Shown here piece after piece: positions 14,156 to 15,050 of a stretch of 15,050 bases of DNA (position 1 is the stretch's first letter; each line of letters opens with the position of its first letter). The notes beneath the pieces were generated by a model. It was not told where the DNA came from, made no database searches, and worked only from the letters and a program-made list of their open reading frames with translations. Origin of the DNA: CAYHGV01 sp964356135. Its GTDB lineage: Bacteria; Hydrothermota; Tepidihabitantia; CAYHGV01. The translations under genes and the position numbers were made by a program. The DNA is taken from positions 1 through 15,050 of the forward strand of contig CAYHGV010000072.1 in NCBI GenBank assembly GCA_964356135.1, given 5' to 3'.

Positions 14156-14183
14156 AGTATAAAGAGCGATTGACTAAAGTCAA
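14156..14183 (-). promoter_or_regulatory. Promoter of the selD-small selenoprotein unit
   Basis: On the - strand, TTGACT (14183-14178) and TATACT (14161-14156) are 16 bases apart, about 45 bases before the selD start. The -35 is half of the palindrome TTGACT-TT-AGTCAA (14170-14183), which could be an operator controlling selD. Confidence 0.72.
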
Positions 14184-14315
14184 CCCGCACCATTATCGGC
14201 AGGGATTCTATTTTTAGTTTCAAGAACTCCGATAAACCACTGAAGACACTGAATTCGCCATACTTCATGGCGACACGGAAGGGTTATTATTTGTATTCCA
14301 TTACAACTAACAAAT

Positions 14316-14438
14316 GAGATTGCTTGATGTCGTCCGCCAAGGTGCGTGGCGGACTCCATCTACGTCGCGTCCACTATCTTATTTGGACGCGCCGCGTTTC
14401 GCCCGCCAAGAATCGTGGCGGACTCGCAATGACGGGGG
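14316..14438. repeat. Interspersed hairpin-rich repeat, copy B (complete)
   Basis: The unit runs from GAGATTGCTT to CGCAATGACGG, with ATTGC/GCAAT inverted at its ends. It contains three hairpins: GTCCGCCA/TGGCGGAC, GCGTCCA/TGGACGC and CGCCA/TGGCG. It matches copy A at 1-140 in block order and orientation. GATTGCTT...GCAATGAC-bounded repeats of this kind are scattered in many bacterial genomes. It fills most of the gap between selD and the oxidoreductase gene, and no coding signal is seen there. Confidence 0.72.
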
Positions 14439-14471
14439 AAAATACAAGGAAGGATAACGAAAGTTCAGCCG

Positions 14472-15050
14472 CTACGGCGTGTAGCGGAGTGGGCAGACCA
14501 GACAGCGTTCTGCTTCATCGAGCAAGCTATCGGCAGAAACCGGTAGTTCAACGACTTGAAAGTCGCGAAGGCGTTGGGCGATTTCACGATGCGGGATGTG
14601 GATCCGTGGTTGGGGGTTCAGCTTGAATATTTTAACCGAGCGCGGGTAATAGGTTTCTTTCATCAACTGCCGGAACAATCGGGGAATTCGCCGGAGCGCA
14701 TAATCGATCTGGTCGGCTGCAACTAAACCCTGGCCAACGGCATGGGCAATGGTTTGAGGTCCCAGCACCACATCGCCACCGGCGAAAATCCTAGGATGGG
14801 TGGTTCGACCGTTTTTGGCGTGAATGTTTCCCAGTCCATCGATTTTGACACGGTGATTGAGAAATGCGGTATCAGGGTTTTGACCGACCGCCATGACGAT
14901 ACTATCCAAACGAATTTTAGATTCACAATCCGGTACTATTTCTACCGGTGTCCCTCGCCCTTCAAGGCAGTTGGTTTTTGCCATCACGACGGTCTTCGGT
15001 TCAATTGCCACCGGGGTCATCAGCGGAACGATTTCGATTCCCTCCTCCTG
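14472..15050 (-). CDS. GltD-like FAD/NAD(P)H oxidoreductase, C-terminal part (5' end outside window)
   Basis: The last 192 residues of a pyridine-nucleotide-disulfide oxidoreductase of the glutamate synthase small-subunit (GltD) group are present; the frame is open to the window edge at 15050 and begins QEEGIEIVPL. DSIVMAVGQNPD and RIFAGGDVVLGPQTIAHAVGQGLVAADQID are the second dinucleotide-binding and FAD-contacting segments typical of the family. The last GD-x(n)-G motif places FAD. A C-terminal extension ends AERCLVCPLRYTP, where a Cys-x-x-Cys occurs near the stop. Such flavoproteins pass electrons from NAD(P)H to iron-sulfur partners. It may or may not be functionally linked to selenium use. 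A repeat element separates it from selD. Confidence 0.88.
   Translation of the reverse strand, partial: QEEGIEIVPLMTPVAIEPKTVVMAKTNCLEGRGTPVEIVPDCESKIRLDSIVMAVGQNPDTAFLNHRVKIDGLGNIHAKNGRTTHPRIFAGGDVVLGPQTIAHAVGQGLVAADQIDYALRRIPRLFRQLMKETYYPRSVKIFKLNPQPRIHIPHREIAQRLRDFQVVELPVSADSLLDEAERCLVCPLRYTP

Noticed and set aside
1..15050. CRISPR array
   Set aside because: No regularly spaced identical repeats with unique spacers were seen; the repeats present are dispersed palindromic elements.

Overview
The window reads as a selenocysteine-decoding locus from an anaerobic bacterium, probably an uncultured lineage. It carries all four selenocysteine genes: tRNA-Sec with a UCA anticodon, selB, selA and selD. 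They surround, and partly share a transcript with, a compact operon for corrinoid-dependent methyl transfer and ATP-driven low-potential reduction. Oxygen-sensitive enzyme families (2-hydroxyacyl-CoA dehydratase type D-components and their activase, corrinoid methyltransferases, a ferredoxin-domain corrinoid activator) argue for strict anaerobiosis. I cannot assign a phylum from sequence alone. GC-rich interspersed palindromic repeats and GC near 50% would fit candidate phyla known mainly from metagenomes, but that is only an impression.

Layout, left to right. At 1-140 lies a truncated copy of an interspersed hairpin-rich repeat. A promoter-like sequence and tRNA-Sec follow on the + strand (222-315). 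Everything else coding is on the - strand. In transcription order these are: the C-terminal part of a GltD-like FAD oxidoreductase (15050-14472); selD (14111-13089), which itself uses an in-frame UGA as Sec14; a previously uncalled 80-residue gene (13036-12794) with an in-frame UGA at codon 20 and a SECIS-like hairpin; a region rich in palindromes; a strong promoter with a leader of about 360 nt; a SAM methyltransferase (12131-11337) ending in a hairpin; and a second strong promoter. That second promoter serves an overlapping run: corrinoid protein, MtaA/UroD-type methyltransferase, RACo-like activator, two HgdB-like proteins, a second MtaA/UroD-type methyltransferase, an HgdC-like activase and selA. 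selB follows after a small element with inverted terminal repeats.

How the parts may work together. The two UroD/MtaA-type proteins would move methyl groups to or from the corrinoid protein, and the ferredoxin-ASKHA protein would re-reduce inactive Co(II). The activase would inject electrons at very low potential into an HgdB-type iron-sulfur partner using ATP. The near-gapless junction from this operon into selA suggests that selenocysteine synthesis is co-expressed with the corrinoid/reductase module. The most striking item is the small DUF4242-like putative selenoprotein encoded directly downstream of selD. It has a strong Shine-Dalgarno sequence and a correctly placed stem-loop after its UGA.
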